Shown piece after piece: positions 62,512 to 64,000 of a stretch of DNA of 64,000 nt. The stretch lies in NCBI RefSeq assembly GCF_000009985.1, contig NC_007626.1, forward strand, positions 1,153,501 through 1,217,500, given 5' to 3'. The stretch is from Paramagnetospirillum magneticum AMB-1. Lineage in GTDB: Bacteria > Pseudomonadota > Alphaproteobacteria > Rhodospirillales > Magnetospirillaceae. How positions within the stretch are numbered: the stretch's first letter is position 1; each line of letters begins with the position of its first letter. A program made the translations under genes and the position numbers. The notes under the pieces were generated by a model. It ran no database searches. It was not told the origin of the DNA and saw nothing but the letters and a program-made list of their open reading frames with translations.

Positions 62512-64000
62512 CTGTTATCCGGCGCAAATATCACAAGGCCAACTTGGGCATCATGGCCCTTGAACAGCGCATGATGTTCGATGGTGCCGCCGTAGTAGAT
62601 GCTGCCCATGCCGCCGCCGATGCGGCAGCCAAGGCGTTGATCCCCGTTGTGACCGCCCCCACCTTGGTGCGTGAGGCTGACCCGTCCAAGGACGGCGGCA
62701 AGAAAGAGGTCGCGTTCGTCGATACCTCCGTCAGCGCCTACAAGACACTGGAAGCGGGAATTGGCGCTGGGATCGAGATCGTCGAGATCAGCGGCGGCCA
62801 AAGCGGCCTGGCCCAGATGGCGGCCTGGGCGGAAAGCCATAGCGGCTTTGATGCCATTCATGTGCTGTCGCACGGGGCTGAGGGGGCACTGTACGTTGGC
62901 AGCGACGTCGTCACCGATACCAGTCTATCGACAGCCGTTGTGCAGGCGGAACTGGATGAAATCGGGCACGCTCTGAAAGCCGGTGGCGATCTGCTGGTCT
63001 ACGGCTGCGAAATCGCCAAGGGAGCGGATGGACAGAAATTCATCGATGATTTGGCCGCGCGAACAGGGGCGGATGTTTCCGCATCAACAGATAAAACGGG
63101 CGCCAGTGTCCAAGGTGGGAATTGGACACTGGAATATACTGTTGGGAACGTTGCCGCAGCATCATTTTATTTTGAAAACTACGATAGTCTGCTTGTGACA
63201 ACGACATTTAGCGGCACACTCACGAATTCAGTAACATTCAATCGCCCATGGACTCCTTTTGATATCGCCGTCGCAGCTGATCCTGGAACGACTTTATATG
63301 CCCCATCTGAAGTCTTTACAGGGGGGCAGATATCTCAGACATCGCCAACAACATACAATTACACTGCGGCTACTTTTGTTCCATCCGTCACTGGCACTTA
63401 TTCGATCAAGGTAACAGATGCGGCAATTATTGGATATTCATTTGACCCAACAGATGTCTTCATGTCCGTGTACGGTGGGAGCTTTGACTCGGCGCACCCC
63501 CTGGTTAATCTTCTCTGGGCGAATGACGACACAACGACCAGTGTTGACTACAAATCGAGTATCCAAAATGTCACACTGACGTCTGGAACCAGTTATGTCG
63601 TCATCATGACCGCCTATGACAGTGGCGTTACTGGAACTTATACTTTTGCCATCATCGGCCCAGGAAGCGGGACCTGGACATCGGGAACAGTTGCTGCTCC
63701 GTCTGGCCCCACCGTCACTGATGCAAAAATCTCCATCACCTCGACGCCGACCGGCACCAGCAGCACCTACAAGGTGGGCGATACGGTCACCGCGCGTTGG
63801 GACGATTCGGCCAGCGGCGACAATCAATCGGGCATTACCGGCGTCACCATGGATTTCAGCGCCTTCGGCGGCGGGTCAACGGTGACAGCAACCAACGACG
63901 GCAGCGGCCATTGGACGGCCAGCTATCAAATCGCCAGCGGCAGCATCGACGGCACCAACAAGAACGTCTCCGTCACCGCGACCAACGGCTCGGGCTCCAC
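62508..64000 (+). CDS. DUF4347-containing large surface/secreted protein, N-terminal part
   Basis: ATG 62508; 497 residues to the window edge, still open. The N-terminal motif LEQRMMFDGAAVVDA resembles the LEPR-x-LL motif of giant RTX/adhesin-like proteins. DUF4347 follows (~65-225: EVAFVDTSVSAY, VLSHGAEGAL, LLVYGCEIAKG). A Thr/Ser-rich beta region (~230-400) and the beginning of an Ig-like repeat (VTDAKISITSTPTG) come next. Base composition drops between ~63150 and 63650 and codon use shifts to ACA/TCA/GGA. No Sec signal; export is probably by type I secretion. Confidence 0.85.
   Translation, partial: MTVIRRKYHKANLGIMALEQRMMFDGAAVVDAAHAAADAAAKALIPVVTAPTLVREADPSKDGGKKEVAFVDTSVSAYKTLEAGIGAGIEIVEISGGQSGLAQMAAWAESHSGFDAIHVLSHGAEGALYVGSDVVTDTSLSTAVVQAELDEIGHALKAGGDLLVYGCEIAKGADGQKFIDDLAARTGADVSASTDKTGASVQGGNWTLEYTVGNVAAASFYFENYDSLLVTTTFSGTLTNSVTFNRPWTPFDIAVAADPGTTLYAPSEVFTGGQISQTSPTTYNYTAATFVPSVTGTYSIKVTDAAIIGYSFDPTDVFMSVYGGSFDSAHPLVNLLWANDDTTTSVDYKSSIQNVTLTSGTSYVVIMTAYDSGVTGTYTFAIIGPGSGTWTSGTVAAPSGPTVTDAKISITSTPTGTSSTYKVGDTVTARWDDSASGDNQSGITGVTMDFSAFGGGSTVTATNDGSGHWTASYQIASGSIDGTNKNVSVTATNGSGS

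Overview
The window is high-GC, densely packed DNA from an alphaproteobacterium. Gene content (two phasins, an alphaproteobacterial ClpS-ClpA pair, many PAS/HisKA kinases and c-di-GMP proteins, a cytosolic [NiFe] hydrogenase) points to the Rhodospirillales and fits Magnetospirillum or a close relative. This is inference: there is no rRNA gene and no magnetosome gene here. I see no tRNA, rRNA, CRISPR array or insertion sequence.

Layout. 1-5 kb: end of an autotransporter-like barrel, a lipoprotein hydrolase coupled to an O-antigen-ligase-like membrane protein, a duplicated-domain lipoprotein and a frameshifted small exported protein. 5-13 kb: ABC-F ATPase, PhoX-type phosphatase, a CorA-type transporter with a changed signature motif, a phasin, an H1-like/ribbon-helix-helix protein, an RMD1/DUF155 membrane protein, a TraR-type zinc finger. 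12.6-24.5 kb: polyamine genes (agmatinase, ornithine-decarboxylase-like enzyme behind a long leader with a short peptide, and a large fold-I Orn/Lys/Arg decarboxylase). These surround a minus-strand block of pstB, two GGDEF/EAL proteins and a PhnD-like binding protein.

24.7-39.4 kb is a signalling region. Three histidine kinases run toward a [NiFe] hydrogenase operon (small subunit, large subunit, maturation protease, hybrid kinase; all tightly coupled). Diverging from it are a receiver protein, a HisKA-receiver-PP2C phosphatase and a STAS protein. I read this as a candidate hydrogen-sensing system in which a cytosolic hydrogenase feeds a hybrid kinase and a phosphatase/STAS switch. Its small subunit has Cys-x-x-Asp where the proximal FeS cluster normally has Cys-x-x-Cys.

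39.4-53.4 kb is mostly housekeeping: D,D-carboxypeptidase with SPOR domain, phasin with PhaR-like operators, clpS-clpA, a possible small RNA with a near-consensus promoter, a TetR regulator, rlmN, argG, a sensor kinase and a HerA-like ATPase. 53.6-60 kb is accessory, with an Abi/HEPN-like protein facing a three-gene ABC-3C-type conflict system (nuclease-like effector, middle component, DUF3732 ATPase). 60.7-64 kb holds two AraC regulators coupled to the start of a very large DUF4347 surface/secreted protein that runs off the window.
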